Shown piece by piece: positions 53,297 through 64,000 of a DNA stretch of 64,000 nucleotides; the stretch's first letter is position 1; each line of letters starts with the position of its first letter. The position numbers and the translations under genes were made by a program. The notes below the pieces were generated by a model. It saw only the letters and a list, made by a program, of their open reading frames with translations. It searched no databases and was not told the origin of the DNA. The DNA lies in the NCBI GenBank assembly GCA_004380135.1, contig QXCR01000162.1, positions 43,822 through 107,821 of the forward strand, written 5' to 3'. Source of the stretch: Stemphylium vesicarium. Lineage: Eukaryota; Ascomycota; Dothideomycetes; Pleosporales; Pleosporaceae.

Positions 53297-54046
53297 TTCG
53301 GGCGTGTCGCTGGTGAATGCTGGGGTATGCGGGGGAGTCGCGCCCACAGCGCACGCGGAGGATGCGTGGGAACGGGCTGGATAGGAGGCGAATTGGTGGT
53401 GAGGCTACCAATGGGAGAGGGTCATCAGAGAGGGCGCATCAGGTTCCTGCATACATTGTTGGTGGTCGTCTTTGCAGGCGCCAGGTTTCTTCGCATGGCC
53501 GGAGCTGGTGTTATTCGCGATGCCATTCACCCAGCTGCCGTCATGGGGAAGCCCGTCCGCGCTAACTCAATTTGGCCCGCCAAGTCGCGTTGGACGTTCG
53601 CGACCAAGGGCGCATGGCTAGGGCTGCACCTGCGCCCAAACGTCATTACCGAGAGATTAGGACTCTGATCGTGCACTGCAACAGACGTTCAAGCGCTCAG
53701 TGAGGGCTTGCGCAAATCTCGTGTCGTTCCTTTTACAGTAATCACATGCCCACGCCTGCGCACCAGCCTGTTGCTGACTTGTCTGTGGTACGACGACTCG
53801 GCGTTTTCGCCATCCAACCGGGAGGGGCGGCTCTCGAACCAGCCTCTACCTCTGCTCTCTAGCCACCTTGTATCTGCATCCGTCACCACCGCTACAATTG
53901 ACTGCCTCCCCAATTTCTCTGCCCTCCACCCTCTTTGCTATTCTGCGCGCCCACCCTCTGTTCTTCTTCGTGATCAGCATGATTTGTAGTTGGCGCAATC
54001 CAGCCGCCCCAGTGTAATTCGCTTCGCCCAGCGCGCGCGCTCCAAT
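53297..54046. other. divergent promoter region (ADA3 and RING gene)
   Basis: 750 nt. A frame at 53075-53668 is a shadow running out of ADA3. If the RING protein has a signal peptide, its exon would have to lie here, but none was found. Confidence 0.5.
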
Positions 54047-55833
54047 ATGTGTACGTCACACAGCCTCGCCTCGCTGCTCATTGGAAACCAGGTGCTGACA
54101 GTCCAACACAGCTGCCCAACGTATCGGTATCTTTACCATTGACTTCCCGGATCCTCGCTACATCGACTACGACAACAACCAGTTCCAGACGCTCAACAAC
54201 TCTCTCGGCTTCGAGTATCGCATCCTTGACAACATCCGCACCCTGTCCACCAAGGACGCCGACTCGGATCAGGATCCATATGGCATACTGTTCGTACCAA
54301 ACCTCTACACATCGGGCTGCAAGGCCTCGGAAGCCGCTTTCGTGCCCGAGAATGCGACACGGATAGAAAATCTGCCACAGGACAAAAACTATGCGCTCAT
54401 CGCTGTCGCGCCTTGGTTCTCTCCCCAGTGCACCATAGAGTACTTTACCGAAGCGCGCAAGTACTCCACCAAGGCCTTTGTCACATACCTTCCAGGCGAC
54501 AGCAACGAGAAACCTCCGGTGCTGAACGATGCCGCGTGGAACTTAGAAGACGGCGGAAGTTGGCAGACGCTCAACAGGTTTCCAACCTATGCAGTCTCTT
54601 CGATAACTGGGAGAAACATTGTAAATCAGCTAAACGAGTACTCTGGAAATCTGACCGACGTACCCAATGGCGATAGACTGTCCCAAATATACAATAGGAC
54701 TGACTACGTACGATTATGGGCGACGATCAACACAGGTTCGTAGACCACCCCTTTTTCCCGGCTCCTACTAATAGCTCCTCTCAGATTCTGGCGGCAAACT
54801 TCCAAGTCTATGGGTTTTCCTTGTCATAGTACTGGCTGTCCTGCTCATTGCTGTCAGCATCACCTCTCTCTGTATGCACATCATCCAGCGAAGACGCCGA
54901 AACGACCTCCGCCAACGCGTTCTCGATGGCCAGGTCGATCTCGAAGCACTAGGCGTAAAGCGTCTCACCGTTTCCCAAGAAGTTCTCGACAAGTTGCCTA
55001 TACACACGTATTCGGTGAGCTTGAGTGACTCTGAAAAGGCCGCCCCAGACTCCTCTGGGCAAACGAATCATGATCCCACATCCGCTGTAAATGCCGAGAC
55101 CGGACAAAAGGCAGCGCCTCTCTCTCGCCGCCTATCTGCGCCTACCATGTCAACCTCTAGTATGACGGCCTCGTGGTCACAACCGACCTGCCCCATCTGC
55201 ATGGACGACTTTGAGCCCAACGAAAGCCAAGTGCGCGAACTCCCATGTCACCACGTATTCCACCCCGAATGTATCGACACTTTCCTCCTGAACCACTCGT
55301 CATTGTGTCCCATGTGTAAGCAAAGCGTGTTGCCCACAGGTGCCTGCCCGGTCAAAATCACAAACGTCATGGTACGACGCGAACGGCACATTAACCGCAT
55401 GCGGGCGCGCAGTGCGCGTGCGGCCAACACGCAACCCAATTCAACGACCGATGCCACCCCCGAACCTGCTGCACCGCCAGCCCGACCGCCTGTGGCTCTC
55501 GGCTCGCTCAGTAGCCGGTTAGGCGGAGCATTCACAGGGCGCAGAATCTTCAGCGCGCCCCAACGAACGCAACCCCCTCCAAGAGACATTGAAATGGGAA
55601 CGACGCCACCACCAGACGTTACACAACATCCACCAATCAACGAAACCCCGTCACAACAACAGCAGCAGCAACCGTTGGATTGTACCCCCGCTCAGAATCG
55701 AAGAGAATGGGCGCGACAACGGGCATTGGCCATGCTGGGCCCTCGTCACGCACCTGCAAGTGATCAAGACGATGAGGAAGAAGCAAACACACCGCGATGG
55801 CGGCGTGTAATCCGTAAAGTCTTTCCGAATTAG
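54047..55833 (+). CDS. transmembrane RING-H2 ubiquitin ligase
   Basis: A predicted 558-aa E3 ligase of an endomembrane type. Exon 1 is a 4-nt start (54047-54050), the intron 54051-54111 (GTACGT...CTGAC...CACAG), exon 2 54112-54735, the intron 54736-54784, and exon 3 54785-55833. The N-terminal 205 residues resemble a luminal domain with several N-glycosylation sequons (NNS, NAT, NLT, NRT). One TM follows (LWVFLVIVLAVLLIAVSITSL), then basic RRRRN and the RING-H2 CPICMDDFEPNESQ...CHHVFHPEC...CPMCK. The tail is disordered, Pro/Gln-rich and ends basic. Oddity: no signal peptide precedes the luminal domain, so the true first exon may be elsewhere. RING identity is firm, the N-terminus is not. Confidence 0.88.
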
Positions 55834-56806
55834 AGAGCCTCTTTTCTTTTGGGCAAAACAAGCCACCCAACGCAGCGACTTTGATTTTCTTTTTCTTTTC
55901 CTCATCATGATACCAGAGCATACATCTCGGCGCAAAGAAACCGCAAGGCACCTCCAACTTTCATTAATCATCTATCCAACATATCTGTACGGCGTTTTGT
56001 GACAAAAGGGCAACATTGCAGCCTCCTTTTTTTTTTCTTGCCTTTGGATCTGCTTATTTCGTTTTGGGCTTCTAGCGAATGGGGTATATATACCATTGGA
56101 ATAGTGTTTCTATGTATGTAGAGAAGAAGGGATAGTTGTCGAGCGAGCGGATGTTTTTGTCTGCTTGTGTGGCAGAATTCACCTCATTGAGAATGTACCT
56201 ATATATACATGAATAGGAGAATGACTTGTGTGGTTTCATGGTTATGGTTGTAAATGTGAAGACGAGACTCCCTGCTGTGCCTTGTACCGTACACTTGGCT
56301 GTGTGGCAAACGCTGTGGATTATGAGTCCTTTTCTATTCCTTGTTCTTAGCTGGATGGTCCTGGGGATTAGTAGATATCAAGAGGCTGTTTCTTCCAAGT
56401 TGGCTTGAGAGAATGTGAAGGGTGGTATTGGTATAACGTTTTGGGATTGAATGTGCGCAACCTGGATGTCTTGTAGAAATAAGCTACGTAGGTATAGCAC
56501 GATGTTGGGAAGTTGGATTTTTAATCTTTCCGAGGATGTTATCATTATTCCATCGTTAAAATGAAAACCGACGCCTTGCGGCTGTCTAAGGACTGATGTG
56601 ATCGAGGTCAAGTTACTTCCGACCCGTCCGTGAGGACCCACCACCCCGGATTACCCCAACGCACGTGGCGCATTCACATGCCTCGGCTCAAGCGCAGCAA
56701 GCATCATCGCACTCACATGCAAGCCTCACCACCTTCAACCTTTGCAGCGCCATCTTCGCACTCCGCGACATGACAGAGTCCCTAGAAAGGATGTCCACGA
56801 TCCAAC
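55834..56806. other. intergenic region with ABC transporter promoter
   Basis: 973 nt. The left part is a T-rich 3' UTR. The right part holds two FarA/FarB-type hexamers (listed separately). A short frame at 56226-56408 has no support. Confidence 0.55.
56530..56686. promoter_or_regulatory. two CCTCGG-type hexamers upstream of the peroxisomal ABC transporter
   Basis: CCGAGG at 56530-56535 and CCTCGG at 56681-56686 (about 121 nt before the ATG). In Aspergillus this hexamer is bound by FarA/FarB, regulators of fatty-acid catabolism, which suits a fatty-acyl transporter. Roughly half a hit is expected by chance in this interval, so support is modest. Confidence 0.4.
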
Positions 56807-59416
56807 ATGGCCGCTCAGTCAACCTTACGAAAGCCTCATGACCCGCTACTAGCCCTCTACGACCGCTATGCCACGCTGCTCAAGTCTCGCGTCCGGGGCG
56901 CATCTAAGCTCACAAAGCTGCTCTCGACCATCACCTTGCTCTTCACCATCATAGGCGCCGGTTATGGGAGTAGGAAGCTGTACAAGAACCGGCGCGCAGA
57001 AAAAGAGACGGGCCGGCGCCTGCTGAGGAGGAACTCTGGGCTTAGGAACAAAGATGGATCGAGGACGATTTACGTGCCCTATCGCGACTCCACCTCCAAG
57101 GTAGTCATCCACCCCACGAAACAAACGACCTTCGATGCACACCGTAGACTCTTCCTTCAGCCTCCGCGGGCAGCCCGCATGGCTGACACGCCATCAAGCG
57201 ACCCGCAAGCGCCGCCGCCGCCTCAGACAAAGCCGGGTCTGAACCTTGCGTTTCTGCACCAGTTCCTCAGCTTGCTGAATATTATGATACCGAGATGGAA
57301 TAGCAAGGAGACAGGGCTGCTGGTCAGCCACAGTGTCTTCCTGATGCTGAGGACATATCTCTCCCTAGTCGTAGCGCGGCTCGATGGAGAGATTGTGCGG
57401 GATCTTGTCGCAGGTAACGGCAAGGCGTTTCTCTGGGGCATCGTCAAGTGGCTGGGTGTTGGTACCTTTTCATCCTATACCAACGCCATGATCAAGTTCT
57501 TGCAAAGCAAGGTTTCCATTGCCTTCCGCACACGCCTCACGCGATACATTCACGACCTTTATCTAAACGACCACCTAAACTACTACAAGCTGCAGAACCT
57601 AGATGGCGGCGTGGGCCTTGCAGATCAGTACATCACCCAGGATTTGACACTGTTTTGCGCAAGTGCTGCATCGCTATACTCTAGTCTGGGCAAGCCGTTT
57701 GTCGACCTTTGCGTCTTCAACTACCAACTCTACAAATCCCTAGGACCACTAGCACTGACAGGGTTGCTCAGCAACTACTTCCTGACAGCGACAATATTGA
57801 GAAAACTCTCACCACCCTTTGGCAAACTGAAAGCCGTAGAGGGGCGACGAGAAGGCGAGTTCCGCGCTCTCCACTCCCGGCTCATCGCAAACGCCGAAGA
57901 AGTTGCATTCTACGGCGGAGACGAGATGGAAAAACACTTCCTCGAGCGCGGCTTCAAAGACCTCAAACACTGGATGGAAGGCATCTACAGCCTAAAGATT
58001 CGATACAACATGCTCGAAGACTTTGTACTAAAGTATTCCTGGTCCGCCTTTGGCTACCTCGTCACGTCTCTCCCCGTCTTCCTCCCAGCCTGGGGCGGCA
58101 TAGGCGGCACCCCCGAAGCCCCGGGGAGCGAGCGTACGCACCGGGAGCGCAGCCGCATGAAAGAATTCATCACCAACAAGCGTCTCATGCTCTCTCTCGC
58201 CGACGCGGGCGGGCGCATGATGTACAGCATCAAAGACCTATCCGAACTTGCGGGCTACACATCACGCGTGTACACGCTAATCAGCACTCTCCACCGCGTC
58301 CACGCAGACGCATACTACCCGCTCCCCGGCACGCGTCCCGAACTCTACTCCGTCTCCGACATCCAAGGCACAGTGCACAAAGGCTTCGACGGCATCCGTC
58401 TCGAGCACGTGCCCATCGTCGCACCAGCACTGCACCCCATGGGTGGCGCCGAACTGCTCGAATCCCTTTCCTTCATCGTGCACTCGGGCGAGCACCTGCT
58501 CATCACGGGCCCCAACGGCTGCGGCAAAAGCGCCGTCTCGCGCATCGTCGCGGGCCTCTGGCCCGCGTACCGCGGCCTCGTTTCCCGCCCCCGCACCATA
58601 GGCGTCGATGGCATCATGTTCCTGCCCCAGCGGCCCTATCTCTCCACCGGTACCCTGCGCGACCAGGTCATCTACCCGCACACCGACGCCGATATGAAGG
58701 AGGCTGGTCGCCGCGACTTTGAACTCTCGCACGTGCTCGAGGAGGCTAGGCTGGGCTACCTGCCTGACCGCGAGGGCGGCTGGGATACTAAGAAAGTGTG
58801 GAAAGATGTCTTTAGCGGGGGTGAGAAGCAGCGCATGGGCATTGCGCGGCTGTTGTATCATGAACCACGATACGCGTTTGTGGATGAGGGGACGAGTGCG
58901 GTTAGTAGTGATGTTGAGGGTTTGCTTTATGAGAGGTGTAAAGCTAAGGGGATTAGTATGTCTTTTTTCTTTCTCTCTTTCTTCCCTCCTTTTCCTTCTT
59001 CCTTCCTTTCCTTCATCGTGACCCCCTTTTTATTTGCCTTTGCTAATATGTGTGCCATAGCACTGATCACAATATCAACCCGCGCCTCTTTAAAACGCTA
59101 CCACACTTACTCCCTCACCCTCGGCATGGGCGACCAAGCCGACGAGTGGGATCTTCAGCGCATCGGCACGCAGTCGGAGAAGTCGAGCGTCGAGAAGGAA
59201 CTCGCTGAGTTGAGGGAGCGGTTGGCCAAGGTCGAGGCTTGGAAGATGAGGAGGGAGGAGATTGAGAAGGAGTTGAAGAGGGTTTGGGTGGAGAAGGATG
59301 CTGATGGTGAGGAGGAGTTGGCGCCGCCGCCCTATTTGGAGAGTGAGAACGGTGGGGTTGGTGAGGGCGAGGGGGATATGGGTGGAAGTGGGGAGGATGT
59401 ATCTGCGAGTTTTTGA
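56807..59416 (+). CDS. peroxisomal half-ABC transporter (ABCD/Pxa family)
   Basis: A predicted 834-aa importer of long-chain acyl-CoA into peroxisomes for beta-oxidation, normally working as a heterodimer. Exon 1 is 56807-58955, the intron 58956-59060 (GTATGT...ATAG) and exon 2 59061-59416, joining KGI to TLITISTR. Seen: an N-terminal TM near residues 40-55, several TM helices, the family EAA-like loop NAEEVAFYGGDEMEKHF, Walker A ITGPNGCGKSA, signature FSGGEKQRMGIARLL, Walker B YAFVDEGTSAVS, and a C-terminal coiled coil (SSVEKELAELRERLAKVEAW, in part). The intron is 105 nt with no stop, so read-through gives 869 aa with a Phe-rich hydrophobic insert. Pxa1 versus Pxa2 is not decided. Confidence 0.94.
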   Translation: MAAQSTLRKPHDPLLALYDRYATLLKSRVRGASKLTKLLSTITLLFTIIGAGYGSRKLYKNRRAEKETGRRLLRRNSGLRNKDGSRTIYVPYRDSTSKVVIHPTKQTTFDAHRRLFLQPPRAARMADTPSSDPQAPPPPQTKPGLNLAFLHQFLSLLNIMIPRWNSKETGLLVSHSVFLMLRTYLSLVVARLDGEIVRDLVAGNGKAFLWGIVKWLGVGTFSSYTNAMIKFLQSKVSIAFRTRLTRYIHDLYLNDHLNYYKLQNLDGGVGLADQYITQDLTLFCASAASLYSSLGKPFVDLCVFNYQLYKSLGPLALTGLLSNYFLTATILRKLSPPFGKLKAVEGRREGEFRALHSRLIANAEEVAFYGGDEMEKHFLERGFKDLKHWMEGIYSLKIRYNMLEDFVLKYSWSAFGYLVTSLPVFLPAWGGIGGTPEAPGSERTHRERSRMKEFITNKRLMLSLADAGGRMMYSIKDLSELAGYTSRVYTLISTLHRVHADAYYPLPGTRPELYSVSDIQGTVHKGFDGIRLEHVPIVAPALHPMGGAELLESLSFIVHSGEHLLITGPNGCGKSAVSRIVAGLWPAYRGLVSRPRTIGVDGIMFLPQRPYLSTGTLRDQVIYPHTDADMKEAGRRDFELSHVLEEARLGYLPDREGGWDTKKVWKDVFSGGEKQRMGIARLLYHEPRYAFVDEGTSAVSSDVEGLLYERCKAKGISMSFFFLSFFPPFPSSFLSFIVTPFLFAFANMCAIALITISTRASLKRYHTYSLTLGMGDQADEWDLQRIGTQSEKSSVEKELAELRERLAKVEAWKMRREEIEKELKRVWVEKDADGEEELAPPPYLESENGGVGEGEGDMGGSGEDVSASF

Positions 59417-59793
59417 GTAAGCGGCGATGTACATGTTAATAATTCCAAGGTTTTTCTGAGAGAGCAGGAGCTACCCCCTGTGATTGGATAAGAGACAAAC
59501 ATTTCTCTTTTTCCCTCTTGATAATTGTCATCTATTGCGATACCTAGTCCTACGCTGTGGCTGGTATAATGCTATGTGCGTGGTTCGTCACTGTAGATGG
59601 GGCTGCTTCTCAACTGATCGCGTTGGGGATAATGATTCGTAGCTGGCCACTACAAGATGACTATGCAATACCAACACTGGGAGCGTCTCGGTTTCTACAA
59701 GTGTCTGGAGAGTGGTAGGTATTGTAGTTGTTCACCGTGCTAGGGTGTTGTGTGACCAAACTGATCCATACCAACCATGGTTTGTAGAAAATC

Positions 59794-59862
<69 letters not shown>

Positions 59863-62119
59863 CGAGGCAGAGAGAGAGAGAGATCTTGTGCGGTGGCTAC
59901 TGTCCCATGAGAAGGGAGTTGCCTTAGTCGTTACGATACTTGCGAGAATTCAATGAGTAGGAGAGAAAGCTACTGTTAGTATTTGCCACTGATTCGGCAT
60001 CCCTTTTTCCCTGTTCTTTTGCTGTAAACAATCGATAATATCTTAGTGTATGCAGTTTGTGGAGTAACCAAAGATGAGCTTGTTGTGTTATCGAGTTGGG
60101 CCTCAAGTTTCACAATCTCCAAGGCCCCTGAAACGCTGAACTCGCGTCCCCTGATCGTAATGTGTATCCCCCCAACCATACTCCGTCGGAGGGATATTCG
60201 TCAACCAATGATACCATGACGACGGTACGGCTACTGACTGGCATGACGGAGATTAGCGAAGCTCTTCTCTCCGGTATAGTTTGATAGCGCAAATCCCCTT
60301 CATGGGACAGCGACCCACAAAGGTGAGCCCTGGCTGTCACGTTAGACGCCTGACATTGCTGTGGACACTGAGAAACGCGTACCACCTGCGAAGGTCGCCG
60401 ATCGGAGCCGAACGTGTAGAGCTTGCTTTTTCCTTTTCCGTTAAGGTGGTATGGCGGGGAAGTACACCGGCTCGCTCATATCCAGCCGGGAGATGAGACA
60501 ACTCCCCAGAGACGGAAGCATGACGCCGATTGTCAACACAACGCCTATCAACGCCACTTGTGGCGGTAAAAACTGTATCAGTTCTGATAAGAAGGCCTCA
60601 GGTGCGAAGCAGGCTTTGCAAGTACATGTAAGTATACCCAAAGGTTGTCAGAAATCTGGGCGGTGTAGGTCTAATTGTATTCAGGCGTCCCACACCGCAG
60701 GTGTTTGCCTGGCCCATTTATGATCTGTGATTCGGTTCGCGGCAACGGTTCCATCTGAGGCTGAGGATGCAGTGGTACCCGAACCTCGTGTAAAGTGGGT
60801 TTTGCTTTGACACAGGAGGGTCCAGCGGCGATTTCGACAATCTATCCTAACCTTGTCAGGTCGATCCAAGGATGTGGAGGTAAGAACCGTACTCCTGCTG
60901 TTCAGTGCTTTTCACCGTGTATTCCGGTTTTCTTACCATTCCCAGCTGAAACCATGACAACGAGTGAGAACCCACACCTACCTGTCGTCTTCAACAGTAT
61001 CTATCGCCTAGGGGCGCCCTGACGTCTCCACCCACCTCGGACCCTGCGTAGGCTTTGCGTATGATGGGTGTTCTTAGTGGCCAAACCCAAATGAAAACTC
61101 AGTCAGGTTTTTCGCAATGATGAGCAAACATGACATGTTGACCATAATTCCAGCCCAAGATGAAGATGATAACCACCGGTTCATAAAGTGCTTGGTTTGG
61201 ATGCTTGGGGATTTGCCTGTCGGAGAAGATGGCGACGCGGGTCTAGCGCACGTTATCACCCTTGGCACTTGCGCAATGCAACTCTCTTCACCACACGCGG
61301 GACGGAGAGGCAAAAAAAAAACTTAGGAGAATACTTGGGTTGCAAGGTTGGGCGCGCGATCGGCGTTGGTAGTCGACGACGCGAAAGAGATCGGCGTATA
61401 GGGTCGCAGAAGCGAAAGTTCTCCCCGAGAGCCGCTAGCGGAGCCCCAAGCCGTGATTGGTGCGATATGCGGGACAGCGCGTGGCTGCGAATGGTCGCGA
61501 CGTTTGGAACGGTCCGACTTTGACATGTTCGATACTCGAGCACCCCCGCAAAAGGCCCGTTGTGTCAGAGGGTTTGCGGCATGAACAGCACGGCAGCACG
61601 GTTTCCCTTGAAAAAATGAAATGAAGCGACGACTCGCGGGTTCAGCAGATGGAGTCAGCACTACACCGAACGCCAAAATGACGTCACGAAATCGGGGAAG
61701 GGGCTGGGGATCACGCGAAATAAGGTTCGCTGGTGCTTACATAGTACAGAAGTTTACTAGAATCACGGAAGAAGTATGCTGGGGGTTCACATCAGTTGTA
61801 GATGCATGTGGAGAGGGTGATGTACTCAGGTACCAAAGTCTGAGACTCTAGTCATGTACGACTAGTCCAATGGGAATCAGTACCTCGCTGAGTTGTCAAG
61901 CACCAACCATCGACGCCCGATCTAAGAGAGGAGCCCAGGTAGCCATGTCCGAGCTTTGGGTGATCATCCCCTGATTTGCGCAACCCTGCACAAATCCATA
62001 TCAAGGACAGAGATGGCTGACCCCAAGACTGCTGGAGCAAGGCCAACACCGTCATACGACCACAACAAAAACATACACAACAATCAAATCCGCCCTCGAG
62101 GAGGGCATTCGCGGTAACA
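59417..62119. other. 2.7-kb region without a supportable gene
   Basis: Holds a GA microsatellite and scattered short frames on both strands. A Cys-containing frame at 60451-60723 and one at 60795-61022 lack signal peptides and conserved spacing. No transposase, tRNA or inverted repeat was noticed. Confidence 0.5.
59796..59882 (+). repeat. (GA)n microsatellite
   Basis: A pure GA tract to about 59857, then imperfect with GAAAGAGCGAGGCAG to 59882. It lies about 380 nt downstream of the ABC transporter stop. Confidence 0.95.
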
Positions 62120-63899
62120 ATGGCATGCTCGAACGGTTCTGTACCGTTGCTCCTGCCTTGGACCAACAATTCCGTCTCCGCCGCTGGCACCATCCTCTCT
62201 AGGGGCATTTCGTTCGCTATCGGCACACCTCCGCAGCCATTCTCTTTGACGCCATCCACTCTCTCTGACAACGTCTTCATCAACAATGCAGCGGAATGTA
62301 CGGCAGCCACCAACAGCAGCTGCATTGGCCAGCTCGGTGGCATCTACGACAGCGCAACTTCGACGTCCTTTGCCGAAGTGGACTACGCGACATGGACTGG
62401 CAGCAGAGAATCCATCGACCTAGCTTCAGCGAGCTCCTACATCTTTTTCAACGATGCTACGGGGTTTGGTCTCAAACCTGCTACTAACAAGTTCGCCGCT
62501 TTTCCTATGCTCACCAATGGATCCACCGACAGTGAGTTGACATCGAACGATTATCGCATGTACACACTATTGACGCGTCATAGCGAGCGCAGATGCTCTA
62601 ATGAGCAATGAGCCAGATCATCGAGCAACTCTGCCGTTGGGAATGGACTCTAGCTTCTTGAACTACCTTGCCGACTCTGGTCAGGCGTCCTCGCGGACGT
62701 ACGGATTATGGGCTGGATCTGTATCCGAAGAAACACCACAAGACGGCTTACTCGTGGTAGGTGGCTGGGATGAAAGTCGCCTCAAGAGCCCCTCAACCAC
62801 TTTTCCCATGTTCTCAGACTGTCCTACATGCGCTATTCTCACTGCCATCACATACGATGTCGGTAGCACGAGCACCACACTGTTCGCAGACACCACCGAC
62901 ACGCTCGTTGTGCGACTGGACCCGTTTTCCTCTGACATCCGACTTCCGGCTGCAATGTTGGACAATCTCGCGGCAGCTGAAAAGACGGCCTTCTGGAACG
63001 AAACGTCGCGTCATTTCGAGCTTCCCACCACGCCAGCTCCTGCAGGCACCATCACCGTTACGCTGTCCGATCTGGGTGCTCCCGGCGGTGACGCGTCAAA
63101 GCCTTCAGTCGCCTCGTACAAATCCGTCATCCCGGCAACTGAGCTTTACAACCGACCTCGCGCATACAACGCTGCAGGAGTACTCGAAGTCGACAATGCC
63201 ACTGTATTCAACATGGCTGTAACGAACCAAACAGGCCGAACAGAACCCATCACCATCGGCACCCTCGGCCTCCCCTTCTTTACCCAAAACTACCTCATCG
63301 TGGACCCCGATGCCCAAAACTTCCAGCTCGCGCCCGCCGTCCTGACAGCCGCCGATCCCAAGGGCGCAGACGCAAAGGTAAAGAAAGTATGCCGCGTGCT
63401 CCCCGGCGCGAAGCAAAAGTCGCAAGTTGCCGCTCTGGCCGGCGCAATCGCAGGCTCGATCGTCGGCACACTCCTCATCGTCGCACTGGTCCTCTATCTG
63501 CGCAAGCGAAAACAGAACGCAGGAGGAGCGAAGAATGCACGACACTCGCACGACGGAAGCGATGCGCCTACCACTACATCCCAGAACCCCATTGTCAACC
63601 GCATGCCTACGCATGAATCGGAAGAGAGCAAGTCTCTCGATCTACCGCGTCAAGCGCCTCCTTCCGCTATGGTACTTAGCGACGGCACTACGTTCCCGAC
63701 ACCGGTGTCCGGTCGTGCGAAGAGCACCAAGGGCAACAAGCACGAGGATCCTCGACGGGACCTTGTTCAAGACAACTTCAAGAGCGTTGACGAGGAGAAT
63801 GATGGGAGGTTGCTGGATGAGAGACCCATGGGATTGAGCGAGACGATTCATTCTCGTGGGACACTGCCTAGGCTGGCTGCGGAACATACCGTTCAATAA
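62120..63899 (+). CDS. pepsin-like (A1 fold) single-pass membrane protein, catalytic motifs lost
   Basis: A predicted 565-aa protein. Exon 1 is 62120-62531, the intron 62532-62616 (GTGAGT...CTAAT...CCAG) and exon 2 62617-63899. The A1 fold shows in ISFAIGTPPQPFSLTPSTLSDNVFIN, where pepsins have the first DTG (here absent; quoted in part), in LLVVGGWDESRL, and in TLVVRLDPFSSDIRLP, where the second DTG would be (also altered). GTLGLPFFTQNYLIVD matches the C-terminal lobe. A TM helix follows (VAALAGAIAGSIVGTLLIVALVLYL, in part), then a basic stop-transfer RKRKQ and a disordered cytosolic tail of about 130 residues. No signal peptide begins at ATG 62120, though the domain order needs one, so an upstream exon is probably missing from this model. 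Likely a surface sensor or binding protein rather than a protease. Confidence 0.82.
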
Positions 63900-64000
63900 A
63901 CGATGTTAACTTTTTTTGCGTACAAGCGAGTTGGAAATTTTAGACGTGTTCTCTTTTTTGTCCACTTCGTTTTCTGTCCTTACGATCTTATAATACCCTA

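Noticed and set aside
57709..58722. 337-codon plus-strand frame, Arg/Pro/His-rich
   Set aside because: It lies inside the ABC transporter in another frame; its composition is that of a shadow of a GC-rich coding strand.
60451..60723. Possible cysteine-rich secreted peptide
   Set aside because: No signal peptide, cysteines without a known spacing, and the frame is not continued by a convincing splice.
1..64000. CRISPR arrays, prokaryotic operons, polyketide or nonribosomal peptide synthases, transposases, tRNA genes
   Set aside because: Looked for by eye on both strands; the only repeats seen are microsatellites, a G run and one 17-bp duplication, and no such genes were recognised. A covariance-model scan would be needed to exclude small RNAs.

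Overview
The window is nuclear DNA from a filamentous ascomycete (Pezizomycotina). Evidence: short introns (mostly 45-75 nt) with GTRNGT donors and CTAAC/CTGAC branch sites, both strands gene-dense, and typical fungal families (Zn2Cys6 regulators, Dal5-type MFS permease, GH10-CBM1 xylanase, Ada3, Swr1). The gene content fits a Dothideomycete of the Pleosporales type, but that is inference. There is no CRISPR array, operon or recognisable tRNA/rRNA gene. Coordinates below are CDS spans; exon limits, worked out by hand from frame and splice sites, are in the evidence.

Layout: 0-2.5 kb holds no supportable gene. 2.5-14.2 kb is a housekeeping block: Munc13-like MUN/C2 protein (-), Ino4-like bHLH factor (+), Hpm1-like protein-histidine methyltransferase (+), a one-TM coiled-coil protein (-), mitochondrial threonyl-tRNA synthetase (+). 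14.9-28.8 kb is accessory and metabolic: group A FAD monooxygenase, an 899-aa regulator with two C2H2 fingers plus a Zn2Cys6 cluster, a membrane-anchored ALDH-like protein, a LigB/DODA extradiol dioxygenase, a ketopantoate-reductase-like enzyme, a small orphan, a CocE/NonD hydrolase and an enolase-superfamily dehydratase. 29.3-37.1 kb: a damaged BTB gene (-), complex I subunit NDUFB8 (-) and SWR1 (+). 37.4-41 kb: a Gfo/Idh/MocA oxidoreductase and an MFS permease, divergent. 41.3-43.6 kb: a broken SNM1/Artemis-like nuclease gene. 43.9-49.9 kb: GH10 xylanase, aldehyde dehydrogenase and a DUF4360 secreted protein. 51.2-63.9 kb: Ada3/Ngg1 (SAGA), a TM-RING-H2 ubiquitin ligase, a peroxisomal half-ABC transporter and a membrane pepsin-like protein without catalytic aspartates.

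How they fit: the 14.9-28.8 kb block has the parts of an aromatic or sugar-acid catabolic locus (ring hydroxylation, ring cleavage, oxidation/reduction, hydrolysis, dehydration) beside its own regulator, and is the best candidate for an undescribed pathway. Just as striking is gene decay: three genes (dioxygenase, BTB, SNM1-like) carry reading-frame lesions and two others (ALDH-like, pepsin-like) have lost catalytic residues.
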